Shown: positions 6,818 through 14,624, counted from the stretch's first letter. The stretch: 16,202 bases of DNA from SZUA-186 sp041552135 (GCA_041552135.1 JBFELL010000049.1:1-16202); one strand, 5' to 3'. Numbers and translations: made by a program. Notes: generated by a model from the sequence alone, not told the origin.

Positions 6818-8076
6818 CCGCGCTGCTGATCGTCGCCCTGGTGCTGCTGACCCTGCTGGGTCTGCCGCTGTTCGTCGCGCTTGCCGGTGGCAGCCTGCTG
6901 GCAACCTACAACGCGGGCCTTGACCCGGCGCTGCTGATCGTCGAACTCAACCGGCTGGCCGCCTCACCCTACCTTGCCTCGATCCCGCTGTTCACCTTCG
7001 CCGGGGTGGTACTGGCGGCCGGCGGCGCGCCGGAGCGCATGATCCAGCTGTTCAATGCCTGTGTTGGCTGGTTGCCCGGCGGCATGGCCGGCGTCGCCAT
7101 CGGATCCTGCGCATTCTTCACGGCATTCTCCGGCGCCTCCGGGGTTACCATCCTGGCGCTGGGCGGCCTGATGTTTCCCATGCTGATGCATGCCGGCTAC
7201 AGCGAGCGTTTCAATCTCGGCCTGCTGACCACATCAGGGTCACTGGGACTGCTGTTCGCTCCCAGCCTGGCCATCCTGCTGTACGGCATCGTGGCCAGCG
7301 TGAGCATTGACCAGCTGTTCCTGGCCGGTATCGCGCCCGGCCTGCTGCTGATGCTGATACTGGCCGTGTACAGCTTCTATGTCGGCAGCAAGGCCGATGT
7401 GCCACGACACACCTTCTCCTGGGGCAATCTCGCCATGGCCGTGCGGGAGGGGATCTGGGACATACTGCTGCCGGTCGGCATCATCGTCGGCATCTTCGGC
7501 GGTTATCTCACCATCAGCGAGGCCTCCGCCTGTACCGCCGTCTATGTTCTGGTGCTCGAGGTCATCATCCATCGCGAAATCAACCTGGCGAAGGACCTGT
7601 TCCCGCTGCTGCGCGATGCGGCGGTGCTGATCGGCAGCATCCTCATCATCCTGAGCGTTGCCATGGGCCTGACCAACCTGCTGATCGATGCCCAGGTGCC
7701 GATGAAGATCCTTGCCTGGATGGAACTGCACGTCGACTCCAAACTGCAGTTCCTCATCCTGCTGAACGCTTTCCTGCTGGTCGTCGGCTGCATGATGGAC
7801 ATCTTTTCCGCCATTGTCGTCGTCGTACCGCTGATACTGCCCATTGCGATTCGCTACGGCGTCGACCCCGTGCACCTTGGCATCATCTTCCTGGCCAACC
7901 TGGAAATCGGCTACAGCACGCCGCCGGTGGGGATCAACCTGTTCATCGCCAGCCAGCGCTTCGGCCGCCCGGTGCTGTCACTGTTCCGTGCCGCCATACC
8001 GTTCCTGTTCCTCATGCTGATCTGGCTGGCCATGGTGACCTACATCCCGTCCATATCCCTCTGGTGGCAGGACTGA
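6814..8076 (+). CDS. dctM: TRAP transporter large permease subunit, DctM family
   Basis: Ion-coupled translocation subunit of the TRAP transporter in the inner membrane; family members are normally driven by a sodium gradient. The 420 residues match the family length (about 425) and are hydrophobic throughout, with 11-12 predicted helices. Family hallmarks are PLFVALAGGSLLA near residue 18, SIPLFTFAGVVLAAGG at about 54-69, FSGASGVTILALGG at about 108-121, SGSLGLLFAPSLAILLYGIV at about 146-165, and NLEIGYSTPPVGINLFIAS near residue 362. It starts inside the dctQ stop codon (ATGA) and ends the transporter operon. The next gene, tsaB, is convergent, with a short palindrome (8119-8143) in between. 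Confidence 0.96.
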   Translation: MTALLIVALVLLTLLGLPLFVALAGGSLLATYNAGLDPALLIVELNRLAASPYLASIPLFTFAGVVLAAGGAPERMIQLFNACVGWLPGGMAGVAIGSCAFFTAFSGASGVTILALGGLMFPMLMHAGYSERFNLGLLTTSGSLGLLFAPSLAILLYGIVASVSIDQLFLAGIAPGLLLMLILAVYSFYVGSKADVPRHTFSWGNLAMAVREGIWDILLPVGIIVGIFGGYLTISEASACTAVYVLVLEVIIHREINLAKDLFPLLRDAAVLIGSILIILSVAMGLTNLLIDAQVPMKILAWMELHVDSKLQFLILLNAFLLVVGCMMDIFSAIVVVVPLILPIAIRYGVDPVHLGIIFLANLEIGYSTPPVGINLFIASQRFGRPVLSLFRAAIPFLFLMLIWLAMVTYIPSISLWWQD

Positions 8077-8118
8077 TTACCGACCGGTGCCGATGCGATT
8101 GATCGGCATGCAGACGCC

Positions 8119-8143
8119 GGGAACAGAATTGAATTCTGTCCCC
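8119..8143. repeat. Short palindrome between convergent dctM and tsaB
   Basis: GGG-A-ACAGAA and TTCTGT-C-CCC form a hairpin around a TTGAA loop, with one mismatch in the stem. It sits midway between two convergent genes. There is no T-run on either side, so it is not a classical intrinsic terminator. GGACAGAATT-type palindromes of this kind are known as dispersed repeats in many proteobacteria (from memory). Confidence 0.7.
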
Positions 8144-8159
8144 CTGTTTGCGGTGAGTT

Positions 8160-8852
8160 TCATTGCCCGGGCGCACGCACCACCCGGTCGCGCAGGTAGA
8201 CGGGAACGGCATCCCCGGCACGACCGACCTCCCCCCTGGCAAACCGGTCGGCACCGATGACGGCAACGTCATGCGCCCCCGGTTCCAGGTCGGGCAGCAG
8301 GCGCACCACGCGCTCGCCGGCGCGCGGCATCAGTAGCCCGGCATAGGCCCCCCAGCCACTGCCCGCGGCGACCCAGTCGCCGTCCCCGGGAACTGGCACA
8401 TCATCCGGACCGGCAACCGTTTCCCGGCCCTGCAGCACGGGCAGCCCGGCAGCGTCCCCGGTATAGACGCCCCAGTAGACCTCATCCATGCGCGCATCGA
8501 GCGCTGTCATGACGTGCGACTCGCCGGTCTCCCGCATGGCGCCAGCAGCCAGTGCCGCCAGCGTCGAGACCGGCACCACCGGCAGGTTGGCCCCGAAGGC
8601 GATGCCCTGTGCCGCGCTGGCCGCGATGCGCACGCCGGTGAAGGCCCCCGGCCCCTGACCGAAGGCCAGGGCATCCAGCTGCCTCACATCCAGCTCTGCC
8701 GAGGCCAGCAGCGATTCCACCATGGGCAGCAGCAGTGCCGCATGCTGGCGCGGCGCCAGCGCATAACGCTCCTCGACCTCGCCGTCGATATACAGGGCCG
8801 CCGAGCAGGCCGCCGTTGCCGTTTCAATTGCGAGAATACGGGTCGCGGCCAC
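8160..8852 (-). CDS. tsaB: tRNA threonylcarbamoyladenosine biosynthesis protein TsaB
   Basis: ASKHA-fold partner of TsaD in the cytoplasmic complex that puts t6A on ANN-decoding tRNAs; TsaB itself is a structural/regulatory subunit. The 230 residues match the family (E. coli 231). The N-terminus ILAIETATAACSAALY is the first ASKHA strand region, and ALAFGQGPGAFTGVRIAAS at about residues 61-79 is the most characteristic TsaB motif, followed by GIAFG and VSTLAALA. The start is a GTG at 8850-8852, and no nearer ATG fits the family. It begins 2 bases after the yoaA stop, so the two genes form an operon, as in E. coli, where yoaA and tsaB (yeaZ) are neighbours. Confidence 0.96.
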   Translation of the reverse strand: MAATRILAIETATAACSAALYIDGEVEERYALAPRQHAALLLPMVESLLASAELDVRQLDALAFGQGPGAFTGVRIAASAAQGIAFGANLPVVPVSTLAALAAGAMRETGESHVMTALDARMDEVYWGVYTGDAAGLPVLQGRETVAGPDDVPVPGDGDWVAAGSGWGAYAGLLMPRAGERVVRLLPDLEPGAHDVAVIGADRFARGEVGRAGDAVPVYLRDRVVRAPGQ

Positions 8853-8854
8853 GG

Positions 8855-10801
8855 CTAGCCGCCTGCCCCCGCCGGGCCGGCAAGCACCGGCTCGTCAGCG
8901 GCAAAGAAGTCATACACCGCATCGACCTCGCGGGTCACCGGCATCCCGGGCAGACTGCCCAGGAAGATGCGGCCGTAGGATCGTCGCTGCAGGCGCGGGT
9001 CGCAGATCACCAGCACGCCGCGGTCACCGACATCGCGGATCAGCCGCCCGACACCCTGCTTGAGGGCGATGACCGCCTGCGGCAACTGGTATTCCATGAA
9101 CGGGTTCCTGCCCTGCTGGCGCAGCGCATCGATGCGCGCCTGCAGCACCGGATCACCCGGCGAGGCAAACGGCAGCCTGTCGATGATCACGCAGGACAGC
9201 GCATCGCCACGCACATCGACGCCCTCCCAGAAACTGCTGGTGCCCAGCAGCACCGCATTGCCCAGCCGGCGGAATTCCTCCAGCAGCTCGTTGCGGGGAC
9301 GTGTTCCCTGCACCAGCAGCGGGTAGTCAAGGCCCTCCCCGAGCAGCTCAGCCGCCTCCTGCAGCGCCGCGTGGCTGGTAAACAGCAGGAAGGCCCGCCC
9401 GGCACTGGCCCCGAGCACCTCGCGCGCGCGCGCAACCACGCTCCGGGTATAGCCGGCCTCGTTGGGATCCGGCATGTCCTGCGGCAGGTACAGCAGGGCA
9501 TTGCGCCGGTAGTCGAACGGGCTGTCGAGCTTCAGTGTCCTCGCGCCCTCCAGCCCGAGGCGCGAGGCATAGTGGTCGAAACCGGAGCCGACGGCGAGCG
9601 TTGCCGAGGTGAACACCCAGGCGTCCGGCAGCAACTCGAGGGCACGGGAAAACGCCGGCGCCACGTCCAGCGGCGTCTGGTTCAGGCGAAAGGAGCGCCG
9701 GTGGGTTTCGAACCACTGGATGGAGGCAAGCGTGCTCTCCTGCCGAAACACGACAAGCCGTTCCTGCAGTTCACGGCTGCGCTGCCAGCAGCTTTCCAGG
9801 CCCTTGCCGCGCTGGGCCGCGAGCTGCAGCCAGTCGACCAGCGGTGTCAGCATGTCGCCAAGTTCGGCGAGCGATTCACTGACCTCGCGGTTCCGCTCCA
9901 CGGTCTCCCACGCGGCACGCCGGTCCTGTCCGCCCAGCGCCAGCCGCAGCCGGCGCACGACGGCCTCGAGTCGCAGTGCCGCCTCGGGCAGCTCCGACAT
10001 GTCACCGGCCTCGCGTGAATGTTCCACCTGGACGTCGCGCACCAGCTCCAGCAGCTGGTGACTGCTGACGCTGGTGCCGAAAAACAGCGACGCGACCTCC
10101 GGCAGCTGATGGGCCTCGTCGATGATCACCATGTCGACGCCGGGCAGCAGTTCACCAAAGCCCTCCTCCCTGAGCGCCATGTCGGCAAACAGCAGGTGGT
10201 GATTGATCACCACGACATCGGCGTCCATGGCCGCACGCCGCGCCCTGACAACGAAGCAGTCGCGGAAGTAGTCGCACTCCTGGCCCAGGCAGTTGTCCTG
10301 GGTCGATGTGACGCGCGGCCACACGGGTGAGTGTTCCGGCACCTCGCCGAGCCCGGCGATGTCCCCGCTGCCCGTCCTCATCGACCAGGCCCGGATGCAT
10401 TCCAGGTCGTGTTGCTGGCGCGCCGGCAGGTGCCCCGCGTCGCCGGCGGCCAGTGCCAGGCGGTGATGACACAGGTAGTTTGAGCGGCCCTTCAGCAGGG
10501 CCGTGTTCACCGGAACCTCGAGGGCATCGCGTACCCGCGGCAGGTCATGGTTGAACAGCTGGTCCTGCAGGTGACGTGTCCCCGTCGAGATGATCACCCG
10601 TCGGCCCGAATGCAGTGCCGGTATGAGGTAGGCAAAGGTCTTGCCGGTACCGGTGCCGGCCTCGACGATCAGCTTGTCCTGTGCCGCGATGGCAGCGGCC
10701 ACGGCTGTGGCCATCTCCTGCTGCTCGGTACGTGGCGAGAATCCCGGCACGTGCCGCGCCAGCGGTCCAGCCTCGCCCAGCAATTCATGGTAATCAGTCA
10801 T
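8855..10801 (-). CDS. yoaA: ATP-dependent helicase YoaA (DinG/XPD-like, iron-sulfur)
   Basis: Superfamily 2 DNA helicase of the DinG/XPD group; E. coli YoaA is linked to replication-fork repair. The 648 residues are close to E. coli YoaA. Visible motifs: SPRTEQQEM (Q-motif-like, 22-30), Walker A AGTGTGKT (48-55), four candidate Fe-S cluster cysteines C111, C171, C176 and C182, DEAH box at 228-231, GTSSFWEGVDVRGD in the second helicase half, and QAVIALKQGVGRLIRD (motif VI) near residue 580. The Cys spacing between motifs Ia and II is what separates this family from iron-free helicases. The ATG at 10799-10801 is preceded by a 158-bp nested palindrome. The stop is 2 bases before tsaB. Confidence 0.95.
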   Translation of the reverse strand: MTDYHELLGEAGPLARHVPGFSPRTEQQEMATAVAAAIAAQDKLIVEAGTGTGKTFAYLIPALHSGRRVIISTGTRHLQDQLFNHDLPRVRDALEVPVNTALLKGRSNYLCHHRLALAAGDAGHLPARQQHDLECIRAWSMRTGSGDIAGLGEVPEHSPVWPRVTSTQDNCLGQECDYFRDCFVVRARRAAMDADVVVINHHLLFADMALREEGFGELLPGVDMVIIDEAHQLPEVASLFFGTSVSSHQLLELVRDVQVEHSREAGDMSELPEAALRLEAVVRRLRLALGGQDRRAAWETVERNREVSESLAELGDMLTPLVDWLQLAAQRGKGLESCWQRSRELQERLVVFRQESTLASIQWFETHRRSFRLNQTPLDVAPAFSRALELLPDAWVFTSATLAVGSGFDHYASRLGLEGARTLKLDSPFDYRRNALLYLPQDMPDPNEAGYTRSVVARAREVLGASAGRAFLLFTSHAALQEAAELLGEGLDYPLLVQGTRPRNELLEEFRRLGNAVLLGTSSFWEGVDVRGDALSCVIIDRLPFASPGDPVLQARIDALRQQGRNPFMEYQLPQAVIALKQGVGRLIRDVGDRGVLVICDPRLQRRSYGRIFLGSLPGMPVTREVDAVYDFFAADEPVLAGPAGAGG

Positions 10802-10825
10802 TCACCGTCACGTTCAGCGGACACG

Positions 10826-10983
10826 GTTAACGCCAATGGCACTTGACTGAAGAACTTCGCCACGAAGGCACACGCAAGAAAAACGGCTTACGAACATGAT
10901 TTCCTTGTTTTTCCGTGTGCTTCCGTGGCCGGTTGGGCGTTATTGCCGATAACAATTTATAAGTCAGTGCCGTTCCGGTTAAC
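10826..10983. repeat. Nested 158-bp palindromic element between yoaA and the TPR lipoprotein gene
   Basis: Inner arms: GCCACGAAGGCACACG from 10859 pairs with the strand complementary to CGTGTGCTTCCGTGGC ending at 10929, and the pairing extends through AAGAAAAAC against GTTTTTCC. Outer arms: GTTAACGCCAATGGCAC from 10826 pairs, with mismatches, with GTGCCGTTCCGGTTAAC ending at 10983. The asymmetric stretch 10930-10960 breaks the right side. No coding potential is seen. The terminal GTTAAC at 10978-10983 contains the stop codon (TAA on the minus strand) of the adjacent lipoprotein gene. It resembles the dispersed CACGGAAGCACACGGAA palindromes of environmental proteobacteria (from memory). Confidence 0.85.
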
Positions 10984-11554
10984 GCGATCCCAGCGTTCGC
11001 GCCCGCTGCTCGGCAGCGCGGGCGCCGGCCGCATCACCACGATTATGCCGGGCCTGGGCAATGAGTTCCCAGTTTCGCGCCTGCAGCGAGTGGTTGCCGG
11101 CCGCCAGGCTGTTGGACTTTGCCGCCAGTTGCTCGGCCTCCACGGCCTCGCCTTCCGCCAGGCGGACGGTGGCCAGGTGGTGCCAGAGAATGGCGTTGCG
11201 CGGATCGATACGTATGGCGCGTTCCAGCGTGACGGCCGCGGCATCGAGATCGCCGGTGTTGGCCTGCTGTTCGGCGCGATCCAGCAGGGCCACCACGGCC
11301 GGTGGCTGAGCGCCTGTCGCCGGGCTGGCCGGACGGGTGACCGCCGGTGGCTCCAGCGGCTGCCCGACAGGCACGGACGGCAGTTGCGCGGGTGAGGCAA
11401 CGGGTTCCGCCGTGGGCGTTGAACCCCGCGACGGTGCCGAACTCCCCCGCTCCTCGACCGGTGACTGGTAGCCGGGGGTACCCGCGCAGCCGGCCAGGAT
11501 CAGGGTGCAAAGCAGGACGGAACGAACGAATCGATAATCGGTTTTTGCTGTCAC
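10979..11554 (-). CDS. TPR-domain lipoprotein, LpoP-like candidate PBP1B activator
   Basis: Predicted outer-membrane lipoprotein. The signal peptide RSVLLCTLILAGCAG has lipobox LAGC with the lipidated Cys at residue 23. Residues 24-85 form a Pro/Ser/Ala/Thr-rich linker, as used to reach through the periplasm, and 86-185 form TPR-like helices (LLDRAEQQANTGDLDAAAVT, then AIRIDPRNAILWHHLATVRL). Pseudomonas LpoP, the activator of PBP1B, has this same plan (lipobox, disordered linker, TPR) and is encoded beside the PBP1B gene. Here mrcB is the upstream neighbour on the same strand, which makes an LpoP-like role the leading inference. The start is a GTG at 11552-11554 with no clear Shine-Dalgarno. 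The stop codon lies in the edge of a palindromic repeat. A generic TPR lipoprotein is the fallback call. Confidence 0.8.
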   Translation of the reverse strand: MTAKTDYRFVRSVLLCTLILAGCAGTPGYQSPVEERGSSAPSRGSTPTAEPVASPAQLPSVPVGQPLEPPAVTRPASPATGAQPPAVVALLDRAEQQANTGDLDAAAVTLERAIRIDPRNAILWHHLATVRLAEGEAVEAEQLAAKSNSLAAGNHSLQARNWELIAQARHNRGDAAGARAAEQRARTLGSR

Positions 11555-11646
11555 GTTACTGTTGTCTGTAATGGGTGCATGTGTTCCCGGTAATATACCG
11601 CAGATATCGATTCACGAGGTTCACCCGGTAATCGTAAATCATTCTC

Positions 11647-11829
11647 CTGCAGGAGCGGTAACTCGCCGCGATTCGCGCCGGGGCGGCGCTCCTACAGCCG
11701 TGCAGCGGCAACTCGCCGCGATTCGCGCCGGGGGCGGCGCTCCTACAGCCGTGCATGGGCTGCGTGTGGGAACGGCCCCTGGCCGCGATGCGCTGCCGGC
11801 TGGATCGCGCCGGGGGCGGCGCCCCTATA
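11647..11829. repeat. Cluster of three REP-like palindromes between mrcB and the TPR lipoprotein gene
   Basis: Three copies of a GC-rich palindrome lie head-to-tail at about 11647-11697, 11702-11748 and 11775-11829. The first two share CTCGCCGCGATTCGCGCCGG followed by a GGCGGCGCTCCTACAG end, 50 bases apart; the third is more diverged (GATCGCGCCGGGGGCGGCG). The overall design (GTAGGAGCG at one end, a GC stem, a central GATTCGCG) is that of proteobacterial REP sequences. They occupy most of the 323-base gap 11555-11877. The rest of the gap holds a weak hairpin right after mrcB (11839-11852, CCCTT-CGGC-AAGGG, without a T-run) and the upstream region of the lipoprotein gene, where only a poor -10 candidate is visible. 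Confidence 0.85.
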
Positions 11830-11877
11830 GAATCTTTACCCTTCGGCAAGGGGTGGATACCGGACCAGCGGCTCTGA

Positions 11878-14268
11878 TCACTCGAACAGCTCCTTGAACC
11901 AGTCAACCGGGCGCTGCAGGGGGGATGCCGTGCCGGCACAGGGTGCATGCTCGAGCGGCGCACTGCCCTCGATGAAGGGCAACTCGACCGTGTCCTCGCA
12001 ACCACTGTCTGCCAGCAGGCCGGTCGCGGTGTCGATGCGCCGGTACTCGATGCCCTCCAGTGCCGACTGCAGTTCACCCTGCTCGCCGAAGTGGGCAAAC
12101 AGGTCACGCCAGACCACCAGTGAACCGGTGGAGCCGGTCAGGCCGGTCGACTGGTTGTCGTCACGGCCAACCCAGACAACGGCCAGTCGGTCACCGGTGT
12201 AACCGGCAAACCAGCTGTCACGCAGGTCATCCGTGGTACCGGTCTTGCCGGCGATGTCCATGTTCGCGGGCAGGACCTGGTAGAGCGGACGCCCGGTGCC
12301 CTCGCGCACCGCATGGCGCAGCGCCGTGGTCACCAGGTAGGCCGGTGCCGGCTTGACGGCGGCGGTGACACGCAGCGGGTAACTCTGCAGCGGCATCCTG
12401 TCCGCGTTCAGCACGGCGCGAATGGCACGGATCGGCGTGCGGAACCCGCCGCTCGCCAGGGTCTGGTACATCTGCGTGACCTGCAGCGGCGTCAGCTCGG
12501 CGGCACCGAGCACCAGCGACGGGTACGGCGGCAGGTCGGCATCGACACCCAGGCGCTTCAGGGTCGAGACCACCGTCGGGATGCCCAGATCGAGCCCGAG
12601 GCGTGCAGTCGCCACATTGTAGGAATGCGCCAGTGAACGGTACAGCGACACCCGGTCATGGAACTGCCGGTCATAGTTGCGCGGCGACCAGGTCTTGCCG
12701 TTCTGCGCCGTCCAGGTCAGCGGGCCGTCATCCAGCAGGGACGCCAGTGTGTAGCGCGACGGTTGTTCCAGCGCCGCCAGGTAGACCGCGGGCTTGATGA
12801 CGGAGCCGACCTGGCGGACGGCATCCAGCGCGCGGTTGAAACCGGCAAACTTCGGGTTGCGGTCACCGGCCAGCGCCAGTACCTCGCCCCCCTGGATCGA
12901 GGTCACGACAATGGCACCCTGCAGGGTGTCCGTATCCAGGCCGCGCCCGGCCTCGAGCCGTTTGAGGCGTGCATCCAGCACCTGCTCGACCTGCCACTGC
13001 ACCTGCGGATTGAGGGTGGTGAAGATGCGCAGCCCCTCCGTCGTGAGGTCCTCCTCGCGGTAGTCACGGCGCAGCTGGCGCCGCACCAGGTCGAGGAAGG
13101 CCGGGAAGGTATTGATCGCCGTGCGCCGGTAACGGCTGACACCCAGCTTGCGCGACTGTGCCCGCGTCGCCTCGTCTGCCGAAACCAGCCCCAGGTCCGC
13201 CATGACGCCGAGCACCAGGTTGCGTCGTTCGCGGGCGCGTTCCGGATGGCGCCGCGGATTGTAGTAGGACGGCCCCTTCACCAGGCCGACCAGCAGCGCA
13301 AACTGCTCGATGGAAAGCTCGGCCAGCGGCCGTTCGAAATAAAAGTGGCTGGCCAGCCCGAACCCGTGCACCGCGCGGTTGCCATCCTGGCCAAGGTAGA
13401 CCTCGTTCAGGTAGGCCTCGAGAATTTCATCCTTCTCGTAATGCCATTCCAGCATCAGGGCCATGACGGCCTCGTTGAGCTTGCGCGTCAGGGTACGCTC
13501 GCTGCTGAGGTAGAAGTTCTTGACCAGCTGCTGGGTCAGGGTGCTGCCTCCCTGCACCACTGTGCCGGCGCGGATATTGGCCAGCAGGGCACGCAGGATC
13601 GAAAGCGGCGCAATGCCGTGATGCTCATGGAAGCCGCGGTCTTCTACAGCAATCAACGCGCTGGTCAGCTCCGCCGGCACCTCCTCCAGCCGGACCAGCA
13701 CGCGGTCCTCGTTGTGTGCGGGATAGAAGCTGCCGACCATGACCGGATCGAGCCGCACCAGACTGACGGGGCTTCCGGTCCGGGCGTCGACCAGTTTCCG
13801 GACCACGCCGTTGGCGATGGTCAGCCGGATGTTGTGCGATGGCTCCTGGCCGTCCCAGTGCACGAACGGCCGGGAGATAAAGTGGAAGACATTGCGGTTA
13901 CGCGAGACCTCCCCGGCCTGGCGCGGCGATGGCACCGGGTGATAATGCAGTGCCGACAGCTCGGCCGTCAGCTGTTCCGCCGTCAGCGCCAGCCCCGCGT
14001 AAAGCTCCAGCGGCCGCGCATAGACACGTGCCGGCAGCGACCAGCGCTTGCCGTCGAACTGGTGCCGGACCTGGTAATCAAGGTAGACGAGGTAAGCGGC
14101 CAGCACCAGGGCCAGCAGGATGAAGACGCGCAGCAGGATTGACCGGCGTCGGGCTGCCCGTTTGCGCGATTTGCCGCGCCTGCGGTTGAAGATACGCGGC
14201 AGGAATGATTTGCGCCGGGCGGTCTTCTTGCGCGACTTGCCCCGCCTGCGCGTGCGGCGTTTGGCCAT
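11878..14268 (-). CDS. mrcB: Penicillin-binding protein 1B, bifunctional glycosyltransferase/transpeptidase
   Basis: Class A PBP that polymerises and cross-links peptidoglycan, anchored in the inner membrane. The 796 residues are in order: a very basic cytoplasmic tail (1-43), one transmembrane helix (about 45-64), a UB2H-like region (about 70-160) where lipoprotein activators bind in PBP1B, a GT51 glycosyltransferase domain (about 185-355) with E209 in VEDRGFHEHHG, QGGSTLTQQLVKN at 239-251 and the second glutamate E266 in RKLNEAV, and a transpeptidase domain with S489-x-x-K492 (SVIKP), S549-Y-N551 and KTGT at 675-678. The tail contains a 22-residue tandem duplication. The ATG at 14266-14268 has GGAG about 13 bases upstream. 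The next minus-strand gene is the LpoP-like lipoprotein gene. Confidence 0.96.
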   Translation of the reverse strand: MAKRRTRRRGKSRKKTARRKSFLPRIFNRRRGKSRKRAARRRSILLRVFILLALVLAAYLVYLDYQVRHQFDGKRWSLPARVYARPLELYAGLALTAEQLTAELSALHYHPVPSPRQAGEVSRNRNVFHFISRPFVHWDGQEPSHNIRLTIANGVVRKLVDARTGSPVSLVRLDPVMVGSFYPAHNEDRVLVRLEEVPAELTSALIAVEDRGFHEHHGIAPLSILRALLANIRAGTVVQGGSTLTQQLVKNFYLSSERTLTRKLNEAVMALMLEWHYEKDEILEAYLNEVYLGQDGNRAVHGFGLASHFYFERPLAELSIEQFALLVGLVKGPSYYNPRRHPERARERRNLVLGVMADLGLVSADEATRAQSRKLGVSRYRRTAINTFPAFLDLVRRQLRRDYREEDLTTEGLRIFTTLNPQVQWQVEQVLDARLKRLEAGRGLDTDTLQGAIVVTSIQGGEVLALAGDRNPKFAGFNRALDAVRQVGSVIKPAVYLAALEQPSRYTLASLLDDGPLTWTAQNGKTWSPRNYDRQFHDRVSLYRSLAHSYNVATARLGLDLGIPTVVSTLKRLGVDADLPPYPSLVLGAAELTPLQVTQMYQTLASGGFRTPIRAIRAVLNADRMPLQSYPLRVTAAVKPAPAYLVTTALRHAVREGTGRPLYQVLPANMDIAGKTGTTDDLRDSWFAGYTGDRLAVVWVGRDDNQSTGLTGSTGSLVVWRDLFAHFGEQGELQSALEGIEYRRIDTATGLLADSGCEDTVELPFIEGSAPLEHAPCAGTASPLQRPVDWFKELFE

Positions 14269-14342
14269 AAATCCAGTGGGTCTCCGGCAGAGTCATCGAT
14301 GGCACCGGCCAGGGGAACCGCTGCCCGTTCATTCGGGCACCA

Positions 14343-14373
14343 ATCTTACCTGATCGGGGGGTTAAGGCGCCAA
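14343..14373 (-). promoter_or_regulatory. Weak candidate promoter for mrcB
   Basis: On the minus strand, TTGGCG (14368-14373) and TAAGAT (14343-14348) could be -35 and -10 elements, but the 19-base spacer is longer than optimal. The position, about 75 bases before the start codon, is reasonable. Low confidence. Confidence 0.25.
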
Positions 14374-14437
14374 GGGAAAAACTGACCGGTCCTGCCGGAC
14401 GGCTATCTGCACCCCTAGCATTGCAAAAAGAGCATAC

Positions 14438-14488
14438 CGCAGGAGCGTCGCCTCGCCGCGATTCGCGCCGGGGGCGGCGCTCCTGCAG
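14438..14488. repeat. Fourth REP-like palindrome, upstream of mrcB
   Basis: GCAGGAGCG at the left end pairs with CGCTCCTGC at the right end, around CTCGCCGCGATTCGCGCCGG. The core is identical to the two better-preserved copies at 11647-11748 and in the same orientation. Together these copies flank mrcB on both sides. Confidence 0.85.
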
Positions 14489-14624
14489 TGCTGTGCCAGG
14501 ACCACACTGACGGTGAACTAACGACGCGTAATGAAATATTCATGACTACCCGGTAAATCACGGGGCGAAACCCGCTTTCAGGCCAGGATTTATACAACTA
14601 TCGGGAACACTGGCCTGTTCAGAC

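Larger units (their letters stand above)
14269..14624. other. Gene-free stretch upstream of mrcB
   Basis: No ORF here looks real. It holds the weak mrcB promoter candidate (14343-14373), one REP-like palindrome (14438-14488), and a 6-bp inverted repeat GGCCAG/CTGGCC at 14581-14586 and 14610-14615 separated by 23 bases. Nothing else was recognised; no riboswitch or tRNA pattern was found. Confidence 0.6.

Noticed and set aside
8735..10018. A 427-codon plus-strand open frame opposite yoaA
   Set aside because: It lies antisense to a well-supported helicase with all motifs intact. The product is Arg/Gln/His/Ala-rich without family features, a typical shadow in high-GC DNA.
11647..11829. Possible CRISPR array because of repeated palindromes
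   Set aside because: Only three diverging copies with almost no spacer between them and no cas genes; REP-like elements explain it better.
11556..12107. A 183-codon minus-strand frame across the mrcB end and the REP cluster
   Set aside because: Its sequence is a shifted frame of mrcB followed by translated REP repeats (repeated CRSAAP-type peptides), not a gene.
12658..14142. A 494-codon plus-strand open frame opposite mrcB
   Set aside because: Antisense shadow of PBP1B; low-complexity Arg/Gln-rich product, no domain seen.
14500..14620. Possible cyclic-di-GMP or other riboswitch near a PEP-CTERM gene
   Set aside because: Short GC hairpins are present, but the conserved GEMM-type loop sequences are absent and no gene starts at a suitable distance.
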